Assembly: GCF_900109195.1 (NCBI RefSeq)
Contig: NZ_FNZG01000001.1
Span: forward strand, 62,001 to 126,000
DNA: 64,000 nucleotides
From: Pseudooceanicola nitratireducens
GTDB lineage: Bacteria > Pseudomonadota > Alphaproteobacteria > Rhodobacterales > Rhodobacteraceae
Reading direction: 5' to 3'
Shown: positions 35,892-43,108 of the stretch, piece by piece
Numbering within the stretch: the stretch's first letter is position 1
Layout of the letters: each line of letters opens with the position of its first letter
Notes under the pieces: generated by a model
What the model was told of the DNA's origin: nothing
The model's input: only the letters and a program-made list of their open reading frames with translations
Databases searched by the model: none
Program-made: the position numbers and the translations under genes

Positions 35892-35926
35892 GGACACGGC
35901 CGGGGTTGCACCTTCCGGCCGTGTCC
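35892..35926 (+). terminator. probable leuB terminator (no U-tract)
   Basis: GGACACGGCCGG pairs perfectly over 12 bp with CCGGCCGTGTCC, around an 11-nt loop, eight bases after the leuB stop. The missing T-run makes termination less certain than for the leuCD hairpin. Confidence 0.6.
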
Positions 35927-35971
35927 CTACCATGCCGGGGCAGAGGAGGATGGTTTTCGACGGAGTACGCC

Positions 35972-36925
35972 ATGCGCGGACCGCTGCCCGGTATCCTTCT
36001 GGCCCTTCTGGCCTTTGCGCTGTTTTCGACCCATGACGTGATCGTCAAGCTGCTGGGTCGCAGCTATGCCCCCTTTCAGATCATCTTTTTCTCTGTGCTG
36101 TTTTCCTTTCCGATCAGCACCTTCGCCCTGATGCGCGACCGGACCGAGGCGAACCTGAAACCGGTCCACCCAAAGTGGGTCGTCGCCCGCACCCTGTCGG
36201 CTGTGACCTCCAGCATCTGCGCCTTCTATGCCTTTTCGGTGCTGCCGCTGGCGGATGCCTATGCGATCCTCTTTGCCTCGCCCCTGCTGATCACCCTGCT
36301 GGCGATCCCCGTTCTGGGCGAAAAGGTCCGCCTGCGCCGGGGGCTGGCCATCCTGGTCGGCCTGGCCGGGATCATCGTCGTGCTGCAACCCGGCCAGGCC
36401 GAGCTGACCCTGGGCCATCTTTCGGCGCTTGTCGCCGCCATCTGCGGGGCGTTTTCATCCGTCGTGGTGCGCCGGATCGGGGCGAAGGAACGGGCGCTGG
36501 TCCTGCTGCTGTATCCCCTGATGGCGAATTTCGTCTTCATGGGGGCGATACTGCCCTTCGTCTATCAGCCGATGCCGGTCGAGCATCTGGGCGGGGTCGC
36601 CCTGGTCGCCTTCCTGGCCTTCATGGGCATGACCTGCACCATCGCCGCCTATCGCCGGGCCGAGGCCGCGCTGATCGCGCCGATGCAATATTCCCAGATC
36701 CTCTGGGCGATCCTCTACGGCGCGCTGATCTTCAACGAGGTCCCGTCGCGCACGACGCTGATCGGGGCGGGAATCGTCATTGCCAGCGGTCTGTACATCG
36801 TCTTCCGCGAAAGCCGCGCAGGCGCATCCGACAACCGTCCGGTGCTGCGGTCGCGGTCCCGGGTGGCGACGCCCGGTGCCATGCGGATCGGTCCTCTGAT
36901 GCGCCTGCGTCGCGGCGGCAGTTAG
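35972..36925 (+). CDS. EamA/DMT-family transporter, first copy
   Basis: A 317-aa drug/metabolite-type transporter with about ten helices in two EamA repeats. Its family features are FALFSTHDVIVKLLG and AFYAFSVLPLADAYAILFASPL in the first half and AEAALIAPMQYSQILWAILYGALIFNEVPS in the second. The ATG at 35972 follows GGAG. It is a tandem paralogue of the next gene, which carries the same landmarks, so the pair likely arose by duplication. Exporter substrate is unknown. Confidence 0.9.
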   Translation: MRGPLPGILLALLAFALFSTHDVIVKLLGRSYAPFQIIFFSVLFSFPISTFALMRDRTEANLKPVHPKWVVARTLSAVTSSICAFYAFSVLPLADAYAILFASPLLITLLAIPVLGEKVRLRRGLAILVGLAGIIVVLQPGQAELTLGHLSALVAAICGAFSSVVVRRIGAKERALVLLLYPLMANFVFMGAILPFVYQPMPVEHLGGVALVAFLAFMGMTCTIAAYRRAEAALIAPMQYSQILWAILYGALIFNEVPSRTTLIGAGIVIASGLYIVFRESRAGASDNRPVLRSRSRVATPGAMRIGPLMRLRRGGS

Positions 36926-37005
36926 CGCTATCTTTTCTTTGTCCACGGGGCTTGTGCGGGGCAGGGTGCTTCTGCACAAAGGGGGCATTGTGAAAGGTCA
37001 TTGCC

Positions 37006-37944
37006 ATGCCTGCCGTCAGTCCCGGCCCTACCTCTGGCCCCGTTTCCGCCAACGTTCAGGGTATCCTGATCGCGCTGATCGGCTGCGCGCTGTATTCGGC
37101 GCATGATGCGATCATCAAGGCTTTGGGGTCGGGTCTGCCGGTGGTGCAAATCGCCTTCTTTGCCTATCTCCTCGGCCTGCCCTTCGTGGTGGCGCTGCTG
37201 ATCGCGGACCGCACGCCCGGCACGTTGCGCCCGGTCAATCGTGGCTGGATGGCGCTGCGCGTTCTGGCGGTTCTGGTTGCAACCCTCGGGGCTTTCTATG
37301 CCTTTTCGACCCTCCCCCTGGCCGAGGTCTATACGATCCTTTTTGCCGCGCCCCTGATCATCACCGTCCTCGCGGTGCCCATCCTGGGAGAGGTCCTGCG
37401 CTGGCGGCGCGCCACGGCGGTGGTCGTCGGGTTGATCGGCGTGATCGTCGTGTTGCAGCCGGGCACCGCGAGCATTGGGCTGGGCCATATGGCTGCCCTG
37501 GCCTCGGCCATCGGCAATGCGCTGGTGCATCTGACGGCGCGCAAGATCGGCGGGCAGGAAAGACTGCCGCTGATGATCCTTTATCCCATGCTCGGCATTA
37601 TCCTGGTGCTGGGTATTGCTTTGCCCGCCCCGGGAAATTTCGCGCCCTTGTCGGGCGGGGATTTCGCCGCGCTGGCCGTTTTGGCCCTGCTCAGCTTTCT
37701 CGCCATGCTTTGCCTGATCGAGGGCTTCAAGCGGGCCGAGGCCGCGCTGGTCGCCCCCATGCAATATTCCCAGCTGATCTGGGGCACGCTGTTTGGCGCG
37801 TTGTTCTTCGACGAATGGCCGCAGGGCCCGACGCTGATCGGGGCGATTCTGATCATCGGCTCGGGGCTTTACATCGTCTCGCGTGAGGCGCGGACGCGGC
37901 CCGACACCCCGGTTTCGGCCCCTCTGCCCGCACGTCGACCCTAA
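37006..37944 (+). CDS. EamA/DMT-family transporter, second copy
   Basis: A 312-aa DMT transporter with the same two-repeat plan as the upstream gene: GCALYSAHDAIIKALG, AFYAFSTLPLAEVYTILFAAPL and AEAALVAPMQYSQLIWGTLFGALFFDEWPQ. It starts 81 bp after its paralogue ends, without a hairpin between, so the two may be co-transcribed. The substrate is unknown. Confidence 0.9.
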   Translation: MPAVSPGPTSGPVSANVQGILIALIGCALYSAHDAIIKALGSGLPVVQIAFFAYLLGLPFVVALLIADRTPGTLRPVNRGWMALRVLAVLVATLGAFYAFSTLPLAEVYTILFAAPLIITVLAVPILGEVLRWRRATAVVVGLIGVIVVLQPGTASIGLGHMAALASAIGNALVHLTARKIGGQERLPLMILYPMLGIILVLGIALPAPGNFAPLSGGDFAALAVLALLSFLAMLCLIEGFKRAEAALVAPMQYSQLIWGTLFGALFFDEWPQGPTLIGAILIIGSGLYIVSREARTRPDTPVSAPLPARRP

Positions 37945-38067
37945 GCTTCGCGGTGCCTGTGTCGCGCCATCGCGATCATGGGCGTTTTTTCCGCCGCTTC
38001 CCGGCCGACTGCGGCGAAATCCCCCTTGCCAAGCCCCGGCAAAGGCGCTACCCCGCAGCCTCACGGT

Positions 38068-38144
38068 CGGAGTGTAGCTCAGCCTGGTAGAGCACTGTCT
38101 TCGGGAGGCAGGGGCCGGAGGTTCGAATCCTCTCACTCCGACCA
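38068..38144 (+). tRNA. tRNA-Pro (CGG)
   Basis: A 77-nt cloverleaf with acceptor CGGAGTG/CACTCCG, D arm AGCTCAGCCTGGTAGAGC, anticodon loop TTCGGGA giving CGG, T loop TTCGAAT, and encoded CCA. Confidence 0.96.
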
Positions 38145-38151
38145 ATTGAAC

Positions 38152-38172
38152 AAGGCACCTTCGGGTGCCTTT
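38152..38172 (+). terminator. terminator of tRNA-Pro
   Basis: AAGGCACC and GGTGCCTT form a perfect stem around the stable TTCG tetraloop, eight bases after the tRNA. Confidence 0.85.
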
Positions 38173-38243
38173 GTCATTTGGTGCCTTGGTCACCCGGATG
38201 CACGCGGGTCTTGGGGCAGGCGCAACCTACATGCCGCAATGGA

Positions 38244-38690
38244 TCACACGATGAACTTTGCGCTGTCCTGGTTCGCCAGTTTGGCCATCAGGCGTCGAAG
38301 CTCGGCGACCTCTTCTTCGGAATAGACCGACAAAAGCTTCCGCTCGACTTCAAGCATGAGTGGTGCGAGGTCGTCGTAGACTGCCTTGCCCGCGCTCGAC
38401 AGGCGCAGTAGCCGGCTGCGACCGTCGGCCTTGTTGGCTTTCGACAGGATCCACTTGCGTGCCTTCAGCGCGGTAATGGCCCGGCTGACCGACACCTTGT
38501 CCATGCTCGACTTGGTGACAATCTCGTTGGCCGTGAACTCTCCGTCCGGGCCGAGGATCACCATCGTCCGCCATTCGTAAGGCTTCAGCCCATAGCGGGT
38601 TTCATAGACACGTGTCACCGCCGAGCTGACCTGGCGATAGAAGATCCGTGTGTGGAACGGAAAGAAATCCTCAAGGACTAACAAAGACAT
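38244..38690 (-). CDS. MarR-family transcriptional regulator
   Basis: A 148-aa winged-helix repressor. The DNA-binding region is FTANEIVTKSSMDKVSVSRAITALKARKWI, followed by the wing NKADGRSRLLRLS, and long N- and C-terminal helices form the dimer. The ATG at 38690 was preferred to an upstream TTG that would overrun the promoter. It is divergent from doxX, and two palindromes in the gap are its likely targets. MarR proteins of this kind are often relieved by an aromatic or acidic ligand. Confidence 0.92.
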   Translation of the reverse strand: MSLLVLEDFFPFHTRIFYRQVSSAVTRVYETRYGLKPYEWRTMVILGPDGEFTANEIVTKSSMDKVSVSRAITALKARKWILSKANKADGRSRLLRLSSAGKAVYDDLAPLMLEVERKLLSVYSEEEVAELRRLMAKLANQDSAKFIV

Positions 38691-38799
38691 AGCATGTCTC
38701 TCATGCGGGGGTTGCGGTGCCGGGTTGATGCGGCCGATTTGGGTGGTGCGACGCGCCCGAACCAAACCACAAGTTCACTCCTTGTGCCAGCGCATTTGG

Positions 38800-38838
38800 T
38801 TTCATATGAAATTACTGTTGACTTAGTTTCAAATGAAA
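38800..38838. promoter_or_regulatory. paired MarR-type operators
   Basis: TTTCATATGAAA (38800-38811, perfect palindrome) and TTTCAAATGAAA (38827-38838, one central mismatch) are 12-bp sites with centres 27 bp apart. TTGACT at 38818-38823 between them could be the -35 of the doxX transcript. They lie in the MarR/DoxX divergent gap. Confidence 0.8.
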
Positions 38839-38894
38839 TCAAATGTAACGGGGCGTCCGCCAGATTCGGACGCTGCAAATGAAAGGGGAGGGAC

Positions 38895-39392
38895 ATGACA
38901 CAACAAACCACGCAGAGGGCAGCGCTGACGCCCGCAGAGCAAGGCGGCATCTTTGCCGTGATCAACCGGCGTCTCGACAGCGTGGCGCAACCGTTCGACG
39001 GAGTTGCATGGCTGGCGCTTCGGGCGACGACGGGGCTTCTTCTGGTGCCGCATGGGGCGCAGAAACTTTTCGGGATCTTCGGGGGCGGCGGTATCTCGGG
39101 CACCGCGGGGTTCCTGGAATCGGTTGGTTATCCGGCCCCGACTTTGCTGGCGATCTTGATCGGCTGCGTCGAATTCTTCGGCGGTCTGATGCTGACTTTC
39201 GGGCTTCTGACGCGCTTCGTTGCGGTGGCCATCGCGGTCTTCATGGCCTTCGCGGTTCTGTTTCACCTGGGCAACGGCTTTTTCTGGACGGCGCGCGGCT
39301 ATGAATACCCGCTCTTTTGGGCTGTCGCGGCGCTTTTCTTTGTCGTTCGGGGCGGCGGAGCCTTCTCGCTCGACCGCAAGCTCTCGGCCTGA
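38895..39392 (+). CDS. DoxX-family membrane protein
   Basis: A 165-aa inner-membrane protein of the DoxX/SURF4-like family with four hydrophobic segments after a 30-residue cytoplasmic lead. Family segments are LRATTGLLLVPHGAQKLFGIFGGGG and GCVEFFGGLMLTFGLLTRF. AAAGGGGAGGG precedes the ATG. It is the first gene after the MarR operators and is followed by the TRAP genes, so it probably belongs to the same regulon. DoxX proteins are linked to redox and thiol stress; the role here is unknown. Confidence 0.9.
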   Translation: MTQQTTQRAALTPAEQGGIFAVINRRLDSVAQPFDGVAWLALRATTGLLLVPHGAQKLFGIFGGGGISGTAGFLESVGYPAPTLLAILIGCVEFFGGLMLTFGLLTRFVAVAIAVFMAFAVLFHLGNGFFWTARGYEYPLFWAVAALFFVVRGGGAFSLDRKLSA

Positions 39393-39461
39393 GCAGGCCG
39401 TTTCCCAAGCATGATTTTCGACGCCGGCCTGGCCGGTTGTCGCCTGAAAGGACTTCTCATC

Positions 39462-40499
39462 ATGACTACGCAGACCACCCGCAAGGGCACCGCACGCATT
39501 TCCCGTCTGGTGACCGCTTCGCTTCTGGCGCTAGGTGCCAACACACTGACCGCACAGGCCGAGGAATACGTCCTGTCGTCCTGGCTGCCGCCGGCGCATC
39601 CGCTGGTAACCGGCACCATCCAGCCCTGGGCCGATCAGGTTACGGAATTGACGGAAGGCCGCGTCACCGTGCGGATCCTTCCCCGGCCCCTTGGTCCTCC
39701 GCCGGCGCATTTCGACATGGCCGCCGACGGCATTGCCGACATCACCTACGGGCTGCACTCATTCACCACCGACGACCGGTTTCAGCGGTCGCGGATCGGC
39801 CAGTTCTCGTTCCTTGGCGATGATGCGGCAAAGACGTCGGTCGCCTACTGGGACGTCTATGGCGACAGGCTGGATGCCGCCGCCGAACACGCGGGCACAC
39901 ATCTTCTTGGGCTCTGGGTGCATGGCCCGGGAATGTTTCACAACAGCCTGCGCCAAATCGAAACACCCGAGGATTTTCAGGGGCTGAAAGTTCGGGTTCC
40001 CGGTGGCTATGTTGCCGAACTGGCGGAAGAACTGGGCGTGACCACGCAGTTCATGGGGCCCGGCGATGTCTATGAAAAGATGTCGACCGGCGTGATCGAC
40101 GGGGTGACCTTTCCGGCCGAGGCGCTGAAGGCCTTCAACCTGTCGCAACACGTGAAATACGCCATGGAAGTGCCCGGTGGCCTTTATAACACAAGCTGGT
40201 TCATGGTGATGAACGAAGACCGGTGGAACGATCTGTCTGAAGAGGATCGCGCGGCCATCAGCTCTGTCTCGGGGGCCATGCTTGCGAAGGTGGCCGGTCA
40301 GGTCTGGAATACCGCCGACACCGCCGGTCTAGAAGACGCGACCGCCAAAGGCGTGACCTTCTACGCCGCCCCGGCCCCGGTGCTGAACCGGGTCCAAGAG
40401 ATCGCCGCAGCCAAGGAAGCGGCCTGGGCCGAAGCGGTCGCTGCGCAGGGCTTCGACGGGGCCGCAGCCCTGGCCGCCCTGCGGGAGCAGGCGAAATGA
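39462..40499 (+). CDS. TRAP transporter solute-binding protein, DctP type
   Basis: A 345-aa periplasmic binding protein with a long signal peptide (arginine-rich start, hydrophobic core SLLALGANTLTAQA, cleavage before EEYVLSSW). The TRAP signature area includes FQGLKVRVPGGYVAELAEELG, containing the Arg that usually binds a substrate carboxylate, followed by GDVYEKMSTGVIDGVTFPAE. The ATG at 39462 follows GAAAGGAC. Its stop overlaps dctQ. The ligand is expected to be an organic acid. Confidence 0.93.
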   Translation: MTTQTTRKGTARISRLVTASLLALGANTLTAQAEEYVLSSWLPPAHPLVTGTIQPWADQVTELTEGRVTVRILPRPLGPPPAHFDMAADGIADITYGLHSFTTDDRFQRSRIGQFSFLGDDAAKTSVAYWDVYGDRLDAAAEHAGTHLLGLWVHGPGMFHNSLRQIETPEDFQGLKVRVPGGYVAELAEELGVTTQFMGPGDVYEKMSTGVIDGVTFPAEALKAFNLSQHVKYAMEVPGGLYNTSWFMVMNEDRWNDLSEEDRAAISSVSGAMLAKVAGQVWNTADTAGLEDATAKGVTFYAAPAPVLNRVQEIAAAKEAAWAEAVAAQGFDGAAALAALREQAK

Positions 40500-41011
40500 C
40501 ATCCGTCAAGACATCCTCCGGGATCGAGCAGCATCGTCAGGCCCCACGGGCCTGGCGATACTTTGAGCGGGCGCTTGGCCTCGGCACTGCCGGGGTGCTC
40601 AGCGTGATGATGGCCTTGACCGGGGCCGATGTCATCGCTCGCTATGTTCTGAACGCTCCTATCAAGGGGGCCTTCGAACTGACCGAGATCCTGCTCGTCT
40701 GCCTGGTCTTCTTGGCCATGCCCCTGGCCATGCTGTCGCAGTCCCACGTCGAGGTCGAACTGTGGGAGCCCAAGTCGCGCCTGGGCAAGGCGCTGCGGAT
40801 CCTTTTGGGGGGCGCGGCGGCCCTTTTGGTCTTCGGCGGGCTGGCCTGGCAGCTGATCGACCATGCCGCGCGCCTGGCGCGATACGGATCGGTGTCGAAT
40901 TCGCTGGCGATCCCGCTGAACCTTGTCGCCTGGGTCGCTGCAATCGGCTGCGCCATAGGTGCGCTGGTCGCCCTGCGCCACATCCTCAAAAGCCTGAAAG
41001 ACCTTTCATGA
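40496..41011 (+). CDS. TRAP transporter small permease, DctQ type
   Basis: A 171-aa inner-membrane protein with four helices and the DctQ segment DVIARYVLNAPIKGAFELTE. It overlaps dctP at its start and dctM at its end by four bases each, so the three subunits are translationally coupled. Confidence 0.92.
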   Translation: MTSVKTSSGIEQHRQAPRAWRYFERALGLGTAGVLSVMMALTGADVIARYVLNAPIKGAFELTEILLVCLVFLAMPLAMLSQSHVEVELWEPKSRLGKALRILLGGAAALLVFGGLAWQLIDHAARLARYGSVSNSLAIPLNLVAWVAAIGCAIGALVALRHILKSLKDLS

Positions 41012-42315
41012 TCGCTTCCCTCATCGCCTTTTTTGCGCTGTTTCTTCAGGTGTTCCTGCGGGTGCCGATCGCCTTTGCCATGATCATCACCGGAACAGCC
41101 GGCTTTGCCCTTCTGCGCAACTGGGACGCCAGCCTCCGTCTGACCGGCAACGCCGCTTTCGATACCGTCTTTTCCTTCACCCTGTCGGTCATTCCGCTGT
41201 TTATTCTGATGGGCAATCTGCTGACCCGGTCGGGCGTATCGGATGCGCTTTTCCTGACAGCGCATCGGTCTCTCTATCGGCTCAAGGGCGGGCTGGCCAT
41301 GGCGACCATCGTGGCCTGTGGTGGCTTTTCGGCGGTCTGCGGATCGTCACTGGCCACTGCCGCGACCATGTCCAAAGTCGCCATGCCGTCGATGCGCAAG
41401 ACGGGCTATGCCGACAGCCTGGCGACCGGAGCCATCGCGGCAGGCGGTACACTGGGCATTCTGATCCCGCCGTCGGTCATTCTGATCATCTACGGGCTCA
41501 TCACCGAAGCAGACATTGGCAAACTGTTCCTGGCCGGGATCCTGCCCGGCCTCTTCGGGGTCGTGTGCTATATCGCTGCCGTTGCGGTGACTGTGCGCCT
41601 GAAACCCGGACTGGCCCCGGACGAAGCCGGTGTCGCCCCGATCACCCGCGCCGACATCACCGGGGTGATCGCGGTCGTCGGCCTTTTCGCCGTCATCATG
41701 ATCGGCATCTACGGCGGGCTTTTCACCCCCTCAGAGGCGGCGGCCATCGGCGCGCTGGTCTCGCTTGTGATCGCCATTGTCCGGGGCAGCCTTGGCCTGC
41801 GCGACTATCTGGCGATCTGTTTCGATACTGCCCGCACCTCGGCGATGATCTTTGCGCTGATTATCGGGGCCGAGGTCTTTTCGAACTTCGTCTCCTATGC
41901 CGGACTGCCGGACGCGATCCTGGCCTGGGTCAGCGGGCTCGCGGTGGGCCCCTATGTGGTCATCCTTGCGCTGGTTCTGGTCTATATCGTCCTCGGAGCG
42001 GTGCTTGAAAGCCTGTCGATGATCCTGCTGACCGTGCCGATCTTCTATCCTTTGATCCTCTCTCTGGATTTCGGCACCGGCTGGTTGGCAGATGCGGACA
42101 ACGTGACGATCTGGTTCGGCATCCTGGTGGTTGTCGTGACTGAAATCAGCCTGATTTCTCCTCCGATCGGTTTGAACGTCTTTGTCCTGCGCAGTGTGCT
42201 GCGGGACGTCCCGATCACCACGATGTTTCGCGGCATCCTGCCCTTCTGGGCGGCGGACATCGTGCGATTGGTCGCCATTATCTCGGTCCCCGCCATCGCG
42301 CTGGTCCTGATTTAG
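41008..42315 (+). CDS. TRAP transporter large permease, DctM type
   Basis: A 435-aa ion-coupled permease with about twelve helices. Family features are FILMGNLLTRSG, the GFSAVCGSSLATAATMSKVAMP segment (split over the conserved GxxxS region) and GAVLESLSMILLTVPIFYPL. The start at 41008 is the ATGA overlap with dctQ. It completes a secondary high-affinity importer driven by a sodium or proton gradient. Confidence 0.93.
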   Translation: MIASLIAFFALFLQVFLRVPIAFAMIITGTAGFALLRNWDASLRLTGNAAFDTVFSFTLSVIPLFILMGNLLTRSGVSDALFLTAHRSLYRLKGGLAMATIVACGGFSAVCGSSLATAATMSKVAMPSMRKTGYADSLATGAIAAGGTLGILIPPSVILIIYGLITEADIGKLFLAGILPGLFGVVCYIAAVAVTVRLKPGLAPDEAGVAPITRADITGVIAVVGLFAVIMIGIYGGLFTPSEAAAIGALVSLVIAIVRGSLGLRDYLAICFDTARTSAMIFALIIGAEVFSNFVSYAGLPDAILAWVSGLAVGPYVVILALVLVYIVLGAVLESLSMILLTVPIFYPLILSLDFGTGWLADADNVTIWFGILVVVVTEISLISPPIGLNVFVLRSVLRDVPITTMFRGILPFWAADIVRLVAIISVPAIALVLI

Positions 42316-42372
42316 GGGTGGCATGAGACATTCACTCCCCTTCATCCGACCCGCAGGCGACAGGAGGATTCC

Positions 42373-43023
42373 GTGAAGCTGTACTCCTACTGGCGCTCGA
42401 CCACGTCGTTCCGGGTCCGCGCTGTTCTCAACCTCAAGGGGCTGGATTTCGACTATGCTCCGGTGGACCTATTGGCAGGCGATCAGCGGTCGCGGACCTA
42501 CGCGACGCTGAACCCGGGCAAGAGTGTTCCGACCCTTGTGCTGGACGACGGTACAGCGCTGACCCAGTCGCTGGCGATCATCGACTATCTTGATGCGGTT
42601 CATCCCGTGCCGCCCATGCTGCCAGCCGATCCGCTGGCACGCAGTCGGGTGCTCTCGGTTGCGCTGGCCGTCGCCACGGACATTCATCCGGTCAACAATT
42701 TGCGTGTGCTCGCGCGGCTGGGCAAGGCCTTCGTTGCGAATGACGCAGACCGGCGCAACTGGATGCACCACTGGATGGCGGAAGGCTTTGATCAACTCGT
42801 GGCGCTGCTGCCCGCCGGTGCGGGCTTTGCCTTCGGTGGAAAGACCCCGGACCTGGCCGATGTCTGCATCACCGCGCAGCTTTACAATGCCCGAAGGTGG
42901 GGCGTGCAGCTGGGCCGTTGGCCCCGCCTGGCCGAGATCGAGGCCGCATGCCTTGCGCTGCCCGCCATTGCCGCCGCCCACCCCGAACAGCAATGCGACG
43001 CAACGCGCGAGGCCTGTACTTGA
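42373..43023 (+). CDS. zeta-class glutathione transferase / maleylacetoacetate (or maleylpyruvate) isomerase
   Basis: A 216-aa GST. The zeta-class hallmark at the start, SYWRSTTSFRVRAVLNLKG, corresponds to the SSxxxRVRIAL motif with the catalytic Ser. The thioredoxin-like half has GKSVPTLVLDDG and TQSLAIIDYLD. Zeta GSTs isomerise maleylacetoacetate or maleylpyruvate in aromatic-acid breakdown. It follows the TRAP operon by 57 bp. The pairing suggests that the imported acid enters such a pathway, but hydrolase and dioxygenase partners are absent from the window. Confidence 0.88.
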   Translation: MKLYSYWRSTTSFRVRAVLNLKGLDFDYAPVDLLAGDQRSRTYATLNPGKSVPTLVLDDGTALTQSLAIIDYLDAVHPVPPMLPADPLARSRVLSVALAVATDIHPVNNLRVLARLGKAFVANDADRRNWMHHWMAEGFDQLVALLPAGAGFAFGGKTPDLADVCITAQLYNARRWGVQLGRWPRLAEIEAACLALPAIAAAHPEQQCDATREACT

Positions 43024-43108
43024 CGGGAAAGCCCTTTGAGCGCGGGCAGAAGCAGTTTCTTAAGGTTTCTGGGTTTATCTGCGCGGGTAGGGCAGACCCG
43101 GGGCGCGG

